Assembly (NCBI GenBank): GCA_025526935.1 | Contig: JAHLKD010000138.1 | Span: 1 to 64,000 of the forward strand | Source: Cladochytrium replicatum | Taxonomy: Eukaryota; Chytridiomycota; Chytridiomycetes; Cladochytriales; Cladochytriaceae | Direction: 5' to 3' | Length of the DNA stretch: 64,000 nt | Part shown: piece after piece, positions 45,382 to 57,300 of the stretch | How positions within the stretch are numbered: the stretch's first letter is position 1 | Layout of the letters: the number at the start of each line of letters is the position of its first letter | Made by a program: the position numbers and the translations under genes | The notes under the pieces: model-generated | Database searches by the model: none | What the model was told of the DNA's origin: nothing | Seen by the model: only the letters and a program-made list of their open reading frames with translations

Positions 45382-47226
45382 GAGCATGAATGCCTTCAGG
45401 TTCTCAATGTCGAGCATGCGTGGTTCGCAGAACACAACGACTCCCAACAGCGATATTTCTTGAGGACGGTAGAACTGTCGCGCTCGGTACAACCATGTCC
45501 CAGATCCGTCTCCATGAACCTTCTGACCACAACCAAACTCCAGAGTGGGCGGTGGGAGGACTCGGACTGGGATACGCTCAAGGTTTTTCGAGAGTCGCAC
45601 GCCAAGTGTCGGATACTCGTTCTCAGGATAATTGAAGAGAGACAGTCCGTGCATGATCTGACGTGCATGAGCCTACAAAATAAGTTTGAGAAAATGCATG
45701 AACCTCTCATTCTGCGTTCCGACGTCGGGAGGTTTGCACGTGAATCCGATCTTCTCTCTTGTCTGTGCTTCGTTGAGCTTGCCAGTGTGACGTTGACCGT
45801 CAACAAGGCTGCACACCTCCATTGGGAAGTACACGGGTTTCTTGACATTGGTGCTGCAGCGCTCCGATCGTCGGAAGTCCAGTGTTGATAAACTTCGTCC
45901 CAAAATGCTCGGTGAAGTAGTCCTGGATGGAGATTTCGCTGCTCCCCTCGTCTTGTTTGAATGTCATGATAGAAGGAGCGTCTATTTGCGCGAAGTCATT
46001 TGAACTTTGAGCGGTTGGTGTAGCTTTAACGATTACCTCCCAGTTTCGTGATCTGTATTTCTTTGTTTGGCCATGGTGATTCGTTGAAATCCTTAGCCCG
46101 CGAAGCTGTAGTCATTGCGATCATTGAGATTCGAAGATGAAAGAACAGAAATTTGAGTTTCATACCGTCCTCTCGAACCTTTCCACATCTCTTTTTTGCA
46201 GAGGAGTCTTGATCTGGGCACCGTCCGTGAATCCAAGAAGCTTGCCCGCGAAATTCACCAAGGAACCAGCCTGGACGAAAGCGCTAGCAGATGTGTCAAG
46301 ATTTGGCGCTAATCCGCGACCTGCTATGCATACGGATTGGTGGAATCCCGGCCAGCCAGACCTCCATCCCACCAGACATGGGACGCGAATTTTCTTCTTG
46401 GAAGAGATTTCGACCGACGCTGATGAAAGAGTCCGCGACCTTATGGCGAATAATGATGTCCAAGAACGTGATCATCTCGTGCGGTGTAGTGATGGAACTG
46501 TCATGAGTGAGTCCGAACGTGAAATTGCTCGACCATGCTCACCTGAGCAACTCTCCATTCAGAAATGAATGCAGAGATGAAGAATAAAGCTCTTTTGTGA
46601 ATCTGAAAGCTAGTTGATATGCAGCACGAGACCGATGCGTGGGATCGTAATTGCCCCGTGTGCCTCCTTCAATGGCATGGTGATGGGTTCCGCTTTCGAT
46701 CGAGGCTTCAATGGTGAACTTAAGGCAGTTGTCTTGATCAACTCGGATAGGTTTCGAAGTGTACGCGTTCTTCCTCCCGTCGAAAACAGGAATGGCACCG
46801 TTAAGCTCAGGTGAATCTTGGAAGCGCACCTCGAACAGTTGCCAGATCAGGCGGTAAAGCGGAGGTGGAAGCTCCGGTGCAACATTCACATCGTATCTGT
46901 AAAATAAACGAGTTTCTGAGGATCTGGGAATGGAAATAAATGAATTGCCTCACTGATATATTTTGCCAGTTGGGAACTCTTTGAGACGGATGTAGTTAAC
47001 GAGCGCTCTGTGGTATATAAGCATCTTCAGATCTTTGCACTTCAGAAACTGCGATTGACACTCACATAGTTTCTCTTCCGAGCGTTATGTTCCCTGTTGT
47101 GGTCGTACGATCATGATGGATGTTTCTTAGAGAGTGATCCTGACGCACCTTTTCTGGTTGCAAAGAAGGAGCTTGAATTGATGCAACGCTTTCAGTGTCC
47201 GCGAGGGCCACAGTTGAAGCGAGCAT
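45382..47226 (-). pseudogene. Argonaute, truncated and frameshifted
   Basis: Remnant of an RNA-silencing Argonaute. Minus-strand exons near 47226-47066, 47007-46954, 46896-46543, 46497-46166, 46105-45724 and 45672-45382. Recognisable in order: the N domain (TLGRETIALVNYIRLKEFP, YDVNVAPELPPPLYRLIWQL, PVFDGRKNAYTS), linker 1 (EMITFLDIIIRHKVA and GFHQSVCIAGRGLAPNLDTS), PAZ (YFTEHFGTKFINTGLPTIG, VYFPMEVCSLVDGQRHTGKL), linker 2 (YPTLGVRLSKNLERIPVRVL) and the start of MID (RARQFYRPQEISLLGVVVFC). The frame is broken at least twice, near 46345 (just before GFHQSV) and near 45870 (before VYFPMEV). The rest of MID and the whole PIWI domain with its slicer residues are absent; the sequence passes into WWK-repeat debris. 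It starts 253 bp from the divergent phytoene desaturase. Confidence 0.85.
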
Positions 47227-47478
47227 TCTCCCAATCCCAAGCCAGGGGATGAGTTTATCTAAATGGAAGGAACAACGCTTCCCACGCACCTACTTTCATT
47301 CTGATCTTCACATGTCACTGAGAATTGCTGCGCCCCATCCCACCTTGCGTCGTCCGGATCATGGCCCGTGCACGAACCTCCTCGCTACTTAAGACGTTCC
47401 CCAACCCGCCCCCTCCGAGCCCCGACCACCTTTTGAAGTCCTTTCATTCTCAGCGTACTTCCAAGATCACACCTTTCA

Positions 47479-49617
47479 ATGAAACAGAAGGCGGTCATCG
47501 TTGGTGGTGGTGCAGGAGGAATCACTCTTGCCGCTTATCTCGCAAGGAGCGGCATGGATGTCACCGTCGTCGAGAAGAACGAAAGCACTGGTGGTCGCTG
47601 CTCTACAATTTACGAGATGGATCCCACATCCGATCCTTCTTCGCCGGCTCACTTCCGCCATGATCTTGGCCCTTCTCTCCTTCTTATGAAACCGATCTTT
47701 GACCGCATCTTTGAGGAACTCGGAGAAAAGATGGAAGATCACGTTCGCTTGGTTCGCTGTGATCCCAACTATATCGTCCACTTTATCCGTTCTGCTAACG
47801 AGATGGTATCAACTGGCAATGGAAAGATGGCGAATCGTACTTCGTAATTTCTTGAAATTCTCCCGTTTATGTTGGTTTGATGATAATGTAACCTTCACAG
47901 ATCCAAAACTCGTGTCGCTACACTCTCGAAGCCAAGCCCGCAAACCCCCGACCGTATCATGCTCTCAAGCGACGTTGCTGTTATGCGAAGTGAGCTGAAC
48001 AAGTTTCACCAGAATGCATTTGATGGTTATCTCCGCTTCCTCTCTGAGGCTCGCCGCCATTACGACCTGTCGATCGACAACGTACTAATGAAGAACTTTG
48101 ACTCGTGGTGGCAGCTCGCAACTTCACCAGTTCAATGGATGAATCTCGCTCGTGAGTTTGACATAGCCGGAACTGTCTGGGGATCGACTGGAAAGTACTT
48201 CGAAACAGAAGAGCTTCGTCAAGCGTTCAGTTTCCAGACCATGTACATGGGCATGAGCCCCTACGATGCCCCCGCGACTTACAACCTGCTTCAGTTCACT
48301 GAATTCGCCGAAGGTATGGTTCTAGATGTGCCTCTCTTGGAAAGCTATTAAGCGTGTAACTTACAAGGTATCTGGTATCCGATTGGTGGATTCAACGAAG
48401 TTCTGGTTTCCCTTCAACGTATCGCCATGAAATATGGTGCTCGTTTTGTCTGCTCGACCACCGTTACGGAGATTTGCGTGAATGAGTTCAACCGCACCAC
48501 TGGAGTGAGAGTCTCTTCAACTCAAAACCCCCAGGAGACCAGTTTTATCGGTGCCGATATTGTAATCTGCAACGCCGACCTCGTCCATGCCTACAATAAA
48601 TTGCTGCCCAACCCTGCAGCGATGATGAACCGCTCAACAATGAAGCAGAAAACTTCTCTGATGAAATCGACTGCGATGGCTCACCGATCTACTGCTATGG
48701 TTCCCAAGGCAGCACCCGCAGGTGGTGGAATTATTGGAGCTGTTTCTGGGACGATTATGCCGTACGTTGATCGCGCAGTACCCGCCAATTGGCGTCCTTG
48801 GCTGACATATCCCGAGCGGCTCCGACGCATGGAGCACACATGTTCAACTTTCAGCTTCTACTGGGGTGTCTCTCGCAATATCCCTGAGCTGGGGGCACAT
48901 AGCGTTTTCTTATGCTCGGACGAGTACCGTGCGTCTTTTGACCAGATTTTCAAAGATGGTACGCTGCCCGATATGCCAAGCTTCTACATCCACACTGCAA
49001 GCCGGGTCGATCCCAGCGCTGCACCCGCGGGAAAAGATTGTCTCACCGTGCTCGTACCAACTGGACACATGAACGATGCCGAGGATTACTGTGATGACCC
49101 TGATGGACGTCTGGCGAAGCTTCAAGCACGGGCTCGTGCCATGGTCATTTCCGTTCTCGAGGAACGTCTTGGGATCCCGGACTTCGAAGCGCTGATTCAA
49201 ACCGAAAGGGTAATGAATCCAATCAAGTGGCAGAAAAGCTTCAACCTTTCGCGTGGTTCTATCCTTGGTCTGGGTCACAACGTCACTCAGGTTTTGTGGA
49301 TGCGACCCCGAACTCGTCACGATGTTATTGACAATATGTACTTTGTCGGTGAGTGGTCATTGTAAACATAAGGAATTCCTCATTCAAACGAACCTTTGGT
49401 AGGATCGTCCACCCACCCTGGTGTTGGTGTCCCGATCGTGCTTTGCTCTGCTCGTGTGGTCGCCGAACAGATTCTCGGAGGTCAGAAATGCGGTGAAATG
49501 ATGCCCAGTAAAAGCACTGGAATGGTTGGGGGGATGATGGATACCGCAAGCTCGCTGCTGAACTATGCAAGCAGTGCAGTCTTCGGCAACAGTGGATCAA
49601 CAGCAACGACGGCCTGA
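47479..49617 (+). CDS. crtI: Phytoene desaturase, CrtI/Al-1 type
   Basis: FAD-dependent enzyme that introduces the double bands of conjugation into phytoene to give lycopene-type carotenoids. Exons 47479-47843, 47901-48313, 48368-49348 and 49403-49617 (introns 54-57 bp), 657 residues, somewhat longer than the usual 570-620. The dinucleotide-binding motif VGGGAGGITLAAYLARSG is at the N terminus with VVEKNESTGGRC following. Family motifs include FRHDLGPSLLLM, IWYPIGGFNEV, GADIVICNADLVHAYNKLL, CSTFSFYWGVSR and the C-terminal HPGVGVPIVLCSARVVAEQI. About 30 polar residues around the first splice (ANEMVSTGNGKM and TLSKPSPQTPDR) precede LSSDVAVMRSEL and look like an insertion. A C-terminal hydrophobic helix may hold it to the membrane. 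Carotenoids fit the lipid globules and light responses of chytrid zoospores (general knowledge). Confidence 0.93.
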
Positions 49618-51680
49618 TGGCACAGTGGGCTGTAATGTTATGTTCCTCATTGATAGAAGAAGCTTCTGGCGAAGCGATGATTTCCTATTTTTAATGGATA
49701 GCTATTTGTTTTCTAAGGAAACTGTAATATTTAAGTTATAATAATTTTTATCAATACCACAGCATTGGAAGACTCCTGCACAGGGAAATCACGGTGCACC
49801 GGCTAAGCGCTGGTCCCATTGGTCCAACCAGCGCTAGGAAATTCAAGAAAATCGCAGGACTGACGAAAACATCAAGTCATCCAGCTTCCTCTTCATCATC
49901 TCGAGCAAGATCGTTTTTGGGGTCCAACTTTTAGGTGGGATCTGGCGAAAGCCAGCAGAATCATACTCAAGATCAACACACTGGTTTGAATTCGGAGAGA
50001 ATAAACGATCTGACATCGCCAGGCAAAACCGTTGACAATCAAACATTGACACCAGAGCCGTTAAAGGAGCACAGTACTGCAAATATCGAGTCAAACGAAG
50101 AGCCGTTGTGGGTCCCACCAATGAGCATCAATGTATGGCAGCGAGCGTTGTCGTTAATGGGATCCTGTCCCTCCGGTTCACGTCATGTATACCATAAGCT
50201 TTCTCTTCCGGTTCGTGTTCCTCTCCCTCATTATTCACGTAATAAACTTCTCAAATTCAGAATGAAGGATTGTGCAACATAAGCTTTCTTTCACATTTTC
50301 AGTTCCTCACATCCTACTTGCCCGGAAATAATCTTGTTGATATCAGCCCCCTCACTAGTAACTAACTCAGGTGGATCCATCTAACAACTAGATGATGTCC
50401 AATGATCCTGAATGTGGATGACCCTACGACGCCTGCTATGTTTAATTATCAGGAGCTGGATCTGTCACGTTAACTTGATCCAGGGAAATCTTTTGGATGT
50501 GCTTGGGGTACACAGGTTTCTCCGATGTGTCTGCCTAGATTGCAATAAAATTCTTCTCGTCGAAGAAGTTGTACAGGAGTGTGCACACCAAGGGAAAATG
50601 TGATAGAAAGCTTGCAGGGACTGGAAGGATTGCCATTGAAATGTTGGAGATGGTGAGAAGTTAATGGAGATGAATGTAACGATTTCTCTGGTCTTCTCGC
50701 AGCTTCATTGTGCGGAGTCGAAACCATGAGTGACCTTCAGTAGTTGAAAATATCCAGTAACCTGGTCTAATCACTTTCTCCACTGAAACTGAGAATCTCA
50801 AGAGCGAAGCCCAAACCTCGACCAATCCATATCATCTTCGGGTCCTGAACATCGCACACAACAATCTTGCATCAACTGCGGATCTCACAGCTCTCTCATC
50901 GTCCTCGGCCTCCTTTCCTTCCTGACTGACTTAAATCGTCAATCAAATCCGATTTCTTCCAGCCCAGTCTCTCATCCCGGCTCCTGATGCTTACACCCAC
51001 CTGCAGAACACTCCCTTGTAGTCACCATTGAATGGAGGTACAGGTACTCCGTCATCTCTATCTCCTTCCAAGGCTGTGTCCTCGACGGAGGACCTGTCAG
51101 CGTCGAAGACAAGGTGCGGCACGGCTTCTCTATGATCTATCTGCGGAGGTTGTCGCCGGGTCGCGCACGCTGTGATGGTCGCCCGGAGATCAAAAAGAAT
51201 ATGCGAGGATACGGAAAGATTGAGGCCATTAGCATTATGAGATCCCAACGGAGTTTGTAAAAGGTAAGCCTGGCAGCAAGCGATACATGTGCGATGTGGG
51301 CGCTAAAGCGATCACACTTGAACGCACGAAATGTGTTCATCGCCGCGCCGTCCATCGAAGACCTAACAGTAGCTTCCTGGATGCAGCCCGAGCAGGAGAA
51401 TCTGTCACGAAATGGGTTAAAAAAGCTAGGAGTGGTTCACAAGCAATGGTACTCTTGAAGATGGTGTGTTTGATCTGAGCACTCTGAATGACGATGTGGA
51501 GGAATATTGAAAAAGCTGAAACAAAGGGGGTGCGGATAATTATTGGACCCAAAAAAGAGACACGGAAGACGAAGTAGAGGAGGATAACGACTAAAATATA
51601 AGTAAGAGTGTCCAATGTTCAAAAATGCGAAATGTTTGACTGGAACATATATTTTTTTAAACCCCAGCAGCTATCACACC
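49618..51680. other. Stretch without a recognised gene
   Basis: Short frames only. A hairpin-forming inverted repeat lies at about 49804-49837 (AGCGCTGGT ... ACCAGCGCT). The plus-strand frame around 51020-51260 is protein-like (VTIEWRYRYSVISISFQGC) but has stops nearby and no known family. Confidence 0.4.
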
Positions 51681-52464
51681 TCAAGCACCAAAGAACACTA
51701 ACGCAAGGATAGTGGCAACACCAGCAATGGTCAGACGCTCAATGCCAAAAGCCGCAAGCCCAGCCGAAGTACCAGAGGGAGTTGAACCTGCAGTAGCTGC
51801 TGCGGTTCCTTTCGAGGTCAAAGTACTTGTAGTAGGTGACGAAGACTTTGAGGGCACCAGGACCTGGATAAAAAAACATCTTAGTTCTGTTTCGGATGGT
51901 TCTAGGCATTCATACTCTTCCATCCGGAGTGGTGAGATTCATTCCTGCATCCGCTGCAACACCCAAGTAGTTCTTAGCCTCACAGTCTGCATTCAACGTT
52001 TTGACAGTGTTCTTCGCCTTCTCCACGTCTGTACCCGGTGCAACCAGCGTCGGCGCACAACGATCGTATGCCTGAACGTAAGGCGACGTGGCATTGAACC
52101 CGGAGAGGCAAATACAGGATCCGACGCTGGCGAAGTAGTAGTCTGCCTTCGCCTGGTCGATCGTGGTCCCTGCCGCGCTTTGCATGTCTTGAAGCAAGTC
52201 AACCGTGCATCCACCCACAATGAAGACGACATAGCTGGCAGTCTGTGCGCATTGAATCTGGTCAGCGGGAATGGCGGGGAATTGCGACGGAGGGGGAATG
52301 GAGAGGTAGTCAGGCTTTCCCGAACCACCAGGGGTCTGTCCCTGGATTAACGCAGCCCGCGCATTGTCACCAAGAAGCGACTCTGCAATCCCGCCAATTC
52401 GTGCGGGTTGGCTGGCAACCGCACTGGCAAAAAGAGAAGCGATGATGGGCAAACTGTAGAGCAT
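51681..52464 (-). CDS. Secreted Cys-containing protein, probably GPI-anchored
   Basis: Exons 52464-51916 and 51863-51681 (52-bp intron, phase 0), 243 residues. The N-terminal ~18 residues (MLYSLPIIASLFASAVASQP) form a clear signal peptide. The middle has six cysteines in the pattern QIQCAQTASYVVFIVGGC, SVGSCICLSGFN, YDRC and NADC, so disulphide pairs are likely. Then come a Ser/Thr/Pro-rich linker (about 45 residues) and a C-terminal hydrophobic tail (LTIAGVATILALVFFGA) preceded by small residues. That layout is typical of GPI-anchored fungal surface proteins. I do not recognise the domain. Two broken relatives lie next to it (52788 and 53511), so it belongs to a locally duplicated family. 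The 213-codon frame on the opposite strand is its shadow. Confidence 0.8.
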
Positions 52465-52787
52465 TATGATGTTAGTAGCGGTAGGGTCCGGTTTTTAAAT
52501 TGAAATTTAACACACAAACACTAAATTTTTTCGCGCGTGTGCGGCTGTGTGGATGGAAGCATTTTCGTTGATGGTTGATGCACTCAGCTGAGAAGTTTCA
52601 ATCATGAAGGCACACACTCCTATGACAAGGTTACGACAATTAGACAAAGGGGGTGTCGAGAAAACGCCCAAACGACCCCTTGAAAGAGTCCCACTCTACG
52701 GCCCGGTGTTTCCCAGAAAACTTTTCATTGATTGAACCAGCCACAAATCACGCTTAGATCCTATCTGAATTTACCCGGGGAGCTGGA

Positions 52788-52962
52788 CAACGCAGTGTTG
52801 TCTGGATTCAACTCCAGGCCTACGACCATTGCGCAACTTCACTTGTTGCTGCATCTGATGTCGATAAGGCGAAGAGTACCTGGAAAAGCTGGACACGGAA
52901 ATTAGACTTCAAATACTAAAACTTTGACGCTGGAATGGAGATCAAGTTCAAAAGTGGCAATG
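52788..52962 (+). pseudogene. Fragment of the secreted Cys-containing family
   Basis: Translates to NAVLSGFNSR, and after a small gap and frame change AYDHCATSLVAASDVDKAKS, then DAGMEI. These match LSGFNATSPYVQAYDRCAPT, then DVEKAKNT and DAGMNL of the intact gene in the same order. It is on the opposite strand to the intact gene and has stops, so it is a small decayed duplicate. Confidence 0.7.
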
Positions 52963-53510
52963 TATTGAAGCATCGAAAAGAATATCTCATCAGACTCATT
53001 CGAAGGAGTTCAAGCCCTTCTCAGCGTTTGCGACCTATAGGATTGATGGTGTGACCATTGCCACCTTGCCTCTATGGTTACAGCAGTTTTTTTTTCGTTG
53101 CTTGAAAGTTCGAACACGATACACACAGCATATACACTATTGCATTAATCTGAAGGGTATCTCAATTATATCGACAATCTCAAGATTTCCGTTCTTTTCC
53201 TCCCGTTTATTTCCTTGCCTTGACTCTCTTTGAATTGATACATCTCCTCCAGTTAGTCACCAAGTTAACGAAATGCAATGACGAAAACAAAATATTTCAT
53301 AAACACCTCAAATAATCCAAGATGAGGACCAATTCACGATCTCAAATACAGGGCGAGGATGGTGGAAACTATTCCGACAATTGGCAATCGCACATGTTCT
53401 CTTCGCCCAGCTCCATGTGAAGTCTTGGTGGGTGTGTTAATCTGGAATATGTAGTTCTGTGATCAGTGAAAGCGCTGCAAAACCGTTACACCTGACCTTC
53501 CCATTTAAAT

Positions 53511-54037
53511 TCAGCTGAACCCAACCCCATTCGCAACGTCCAAGTAACGACGTGCATCACATTCCGAAGGAACACGGTTGATCGCTTTCTTCCCCTCTTC
53601 TGGATCCGTTCCTTGTGCCGCGATTGTTGATGCGCAACGATCGTACGCCTGCACATATGGTGACGTATTAAATCCAGAGTGCAAATACATTTCCCTCCGA
53701 GATAAAAGCAATAGTCTGCCTTCAATTGGGAGAAGTTATTTGTTGGACCTGAGCTTGCGACGAAACTGACTACGCCATTAAGGCATCCGCCCTAAATGAA
53801 GCGCATGTATTTGGAAACTCCCATACACTCGATTTTGTCCGAAGCAATCCGCGGATAGATCGTCGGGTTTGGAGGTATGATCAACACAATTTCGCAGTTC
53901 GTGCTGACGCCCGTTACGAACGAAGAATACACAGGGTCCAAGAGTACAGAACTAGTGGTGCCATCAATGCGACTGGAAGCCGTTGCGACTATGACTGACA
54001 GTGACATTATGGCCATAATAATAGAGAGCATCTTCAT
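53511..54037 (-). pseudogene. Secreted Cys-containing family, decayed paralogue
   Basis: Starts with an ATG and a good signal peptide (MKMLSIIMAIMSLSVIVATA), continues IASDKIECMGVSKYMRFI, where a stop takes the place of the Val in FIVGGC, then GGCLNGVV and ADYCFYLGGKCIC. A frame change follows, then SGFNTSPYVQAYDRCASTIA and PSECDARRYLDVANGVGFS. The pattern follows the intact gene at 51681-52464 residue by residue. It lacks the Ser/Thr linker and the anchor tail. One stop and one frameshift were seen. Confidence 0.75.
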
Positions 54038-54308
54038 CTGTGACCAGCAGAAGTCCCTTTCGAAGTATGATTTCTGTTTTATAGCCGATCGTGTGTTCAC
54101 CTGTGGAATTTCATCACCAACCGCCGCCAAAGCAACATGGGATATCGCACGGCGTGAACCTCGCAAATTTTCACCACAGGTTTACTCCATCACTTCTATT
54201 TAGCTGCAGAGTAAAAAGAAACCATAAACAAACACTTCCACTGAAAATGCATCACAGGCAAAGGAAAGAAACACATCGATCACACAAAATTGAATAGCAC
54301 CATCGAAA

Positions 54309-57300
54309 CTATTCAAAGTCGCACATAGTGCGGCGCTTCATCTCTCCATACATGTCTTTGTTCACCTTCTCCGACTTTCCGAGTTTCCTTCCATTGACTC
54401 CACAAGTCCCTACAACGGCAGATTCTCTCAGAGCGCTCTCTGGGAACGCCCCCTGAATCCATTGTGTGCACTCGCTTCGCAATTTTGTCCGATCCTTCTG
54501 CAGCGCTAATCCACCTGTTTCCATTCTGTGGAGGCGATGACACTCCTCGTAATAATCAATCACGGTCTGCGGTGGGAGGATCACCCGGAACGGTGGCTTC
54601 TTTCCGGTGTAAGCAACAATTGCGTTCAGTGTAATATCGTCACAGTGACCTTCCTGCGAATCTACATAGCTCTGAAGAGTGCTAGAGTAATCAGAGTCTC
54701 GGTACATTAGCAAGTGCCGACGATTGAGCAGCATGATCCGCGGAAGGATGAGCGAGTACGTTGCTCGGTCTTCGAAGCGCTCGTCCATAATATACTGATT
54801 ATCTGCGGATATCTGACGGGCGAATGGACCTATTATCTGCGTCGGGTCTTCAAGCCAGTGGACGAGCATGCATGTGATTCCGTCCTCGTTGACAAAAATG
54901 TCGTCATCAATGTTGAGCACGGCGTCCGTCTCGATAAAGTCAATTGTTGTAGTCCAGCGATTATTGAGAGAGTTTTTGGTTTGGTGCAGAATAAAGAGGG
55001 GTGGTCCTTTGGGCCGATCGGGTTTAAGTGTGAAAGCAGGATTTGGCTTTTCTTTCCCATCTTCGCCAATGTACACATAGTGCGATGCAAAGCCGGTAAC
55101 CTTCGCTGCCGGGCTGCCTTCAGGATTGTTCCACACCAATAGGATTCGATCGATCACGTTGAGATACTTTAAACTGGTATATTCTGCGACAGTTGACTCG
55201 AGCCATCGTGAACGGAAACCACTAGAAACGTGAGCGGTCACAATCACCGTCACGAGCGATCTTCGACTGACATCAGATCTCATGCCGAGGCCTCCGAGCT
55301 GGGCACGAAGAGGGTGTGATCCTGTGAAAGTTGAGTTGATCCAGCGCAAGGATAATCGCTGGGAGAGATGGTGGGCTGTTCGGTAATCACCGCACCGTTT
55401 GGATCCCCAAGTATCTAACGTGATTTTCCAAGGGTCCATATCAGTGACATTGTTTGCACGGATATCCGAATCAGCACCCTGCTCAACCAGACTCCCTTCA
55501 TCTGTCGCCGAAATAATGTTGCTCGATTGATCCCCGAACAGGTTGGATGTGTGGAACATGTATCCTGAAGCATCGATATCTCCGATCGAAATCTTCGACT
55601 TCCCAAAAGAGCCATCCGAAGGAGTAATTCTACCCAAGTGTGATTTCCAAAGGACAAGCTCCTGAGTGCTTCGAGCGTGCGCAAGTAATGTGGTGAGAGC
55701 CTGCGGATCCGTAAGCATATTGTCGTCATCGAGATACACAATCCACCCGTGCTGGACTTCGTCCTCCCCACCGCGCTGATCGTTCCGAAGATCCTCCACC
55801 ACCATCTCATGGAGTCTGTCGACATACGTGTTCATCGGATAATGTGTTTCGCAAAAGCAGTTCAGAAATTTGGTCCGTTCCTCGCTTTTGCTAAGCGGCG
55901 GAGCGTTCGCACAGTTCTTCTCCGGTGAACCACCGCAACTGCGACACGGTTCCATCTTATCAAACTCGCTGTAGAGGCTCTTAATGAGCCGAACCTGCAT
56001 CGGTGCCCTGACGCCCGGAGCGGTCCACAAACTCGTTGCATCGTCTTGCGCGGCCCATCGTGAAGCTTCTACTTCCTCAATCGCAACCGTTCCAGATTGT
56101 CTTTCTGCTACTCTAGCAGTTCCATTCGCAAGGTAGCTGTTGAAGCTCTCTCGATCGTCGGTGACGACCAGGTGTCGAATGTGCGGGTGCGACTGGATCA
56201 TCACAGACCTCCTGGCGTCATGGAAGAACTTTGGGCGTCCAGAAGTTCGCGTGAGTATATAAACAGGGTCGTTGTTGAAAATCGGATCTGTATCGTCGTT
56301 GATACTTTGGCAATCGTAATCCGATTGGTGTGGGCAGTTAGTACGGTACCGGAACGGATACATCCTTGTTGGTCCCGAAGGTTGTGCAACGGCCGATAGC
56401 GTAGGAGCTGCTGGCGGGACATTCGAAGACTTGAATCCTGACCGGAAGTAAAAGAATAGGTGGTTGTACAGATTTGTGGACTGCTCCGAAACTCCTCTAC
56501 TCCTACATATGGCCATATGTTAGATTAAAATTATGGTTCATCCCTTTTAAACCCACCACCCATGAGCTAGGTACACTGGCTGATTCGGGCACTTGACTTC
56601 CCGACGAGAAGCTGTAAACTGATAGTTACACCCACATGGAAGTGGATGAAGTGAGTCCGGATGTACTCGGAAGAAACTGTTGATGACTAAGAAATAGAAA
56701 GCAATTAGACGACTGACAAAGTGCACCTTCAAACTTACAATCCTGTTCACCCCATCTAGCTTTCTTGAATCCGATATTCCTCGCAGTTCTAACTGTCGTA
56801 TTCACATACATTTCCGTGAACCCAACCTTCCTCATCTTCTCCAGATCCATTAGCACGACCCCGCCGTTGAACTGGTACGTCTCCGTCTGCCCCGGTTTCG
56901 GACAGTACTGATTGAGCGATGGATCATAAAGCTTGCTTCGTGATGGCACATTCCCGCAGAACAATCCTGGTGGCACGACCCACTCGAAACCCAAGGGCCA
57001 ACACAGGTTTGGGAAGTACTGGCAAATATCACCTTGATCCACAGACATCCCGATAAACTGGCTGTTGCTAAAGAAACGTCTCCAGCACGGCGTGATATCC
57101 TGCACTGCTGTTACGTCATTATCGACATACAATACTCGAGCAAACACCGAATCCGGCACTTTCTCATCGATCGCCTTTCCATTGACTTTCGGCATAAACG
57201 CAAGTCGTGCATGATGAGCCTGCAGTATCTCTGAAAGGAAGAACTTGCAGTGTGCCGACAAGTGGATCCCAGGGTCAGAGAACGCCATCACGGCGTGGCC

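Noticed and set aside
51712-52350. 212-codon plus-strand frame
   Set aside because: Exact shadow of the secreted Cys-containing gene, which has signal peptide, intron and paralogues on the other strand.
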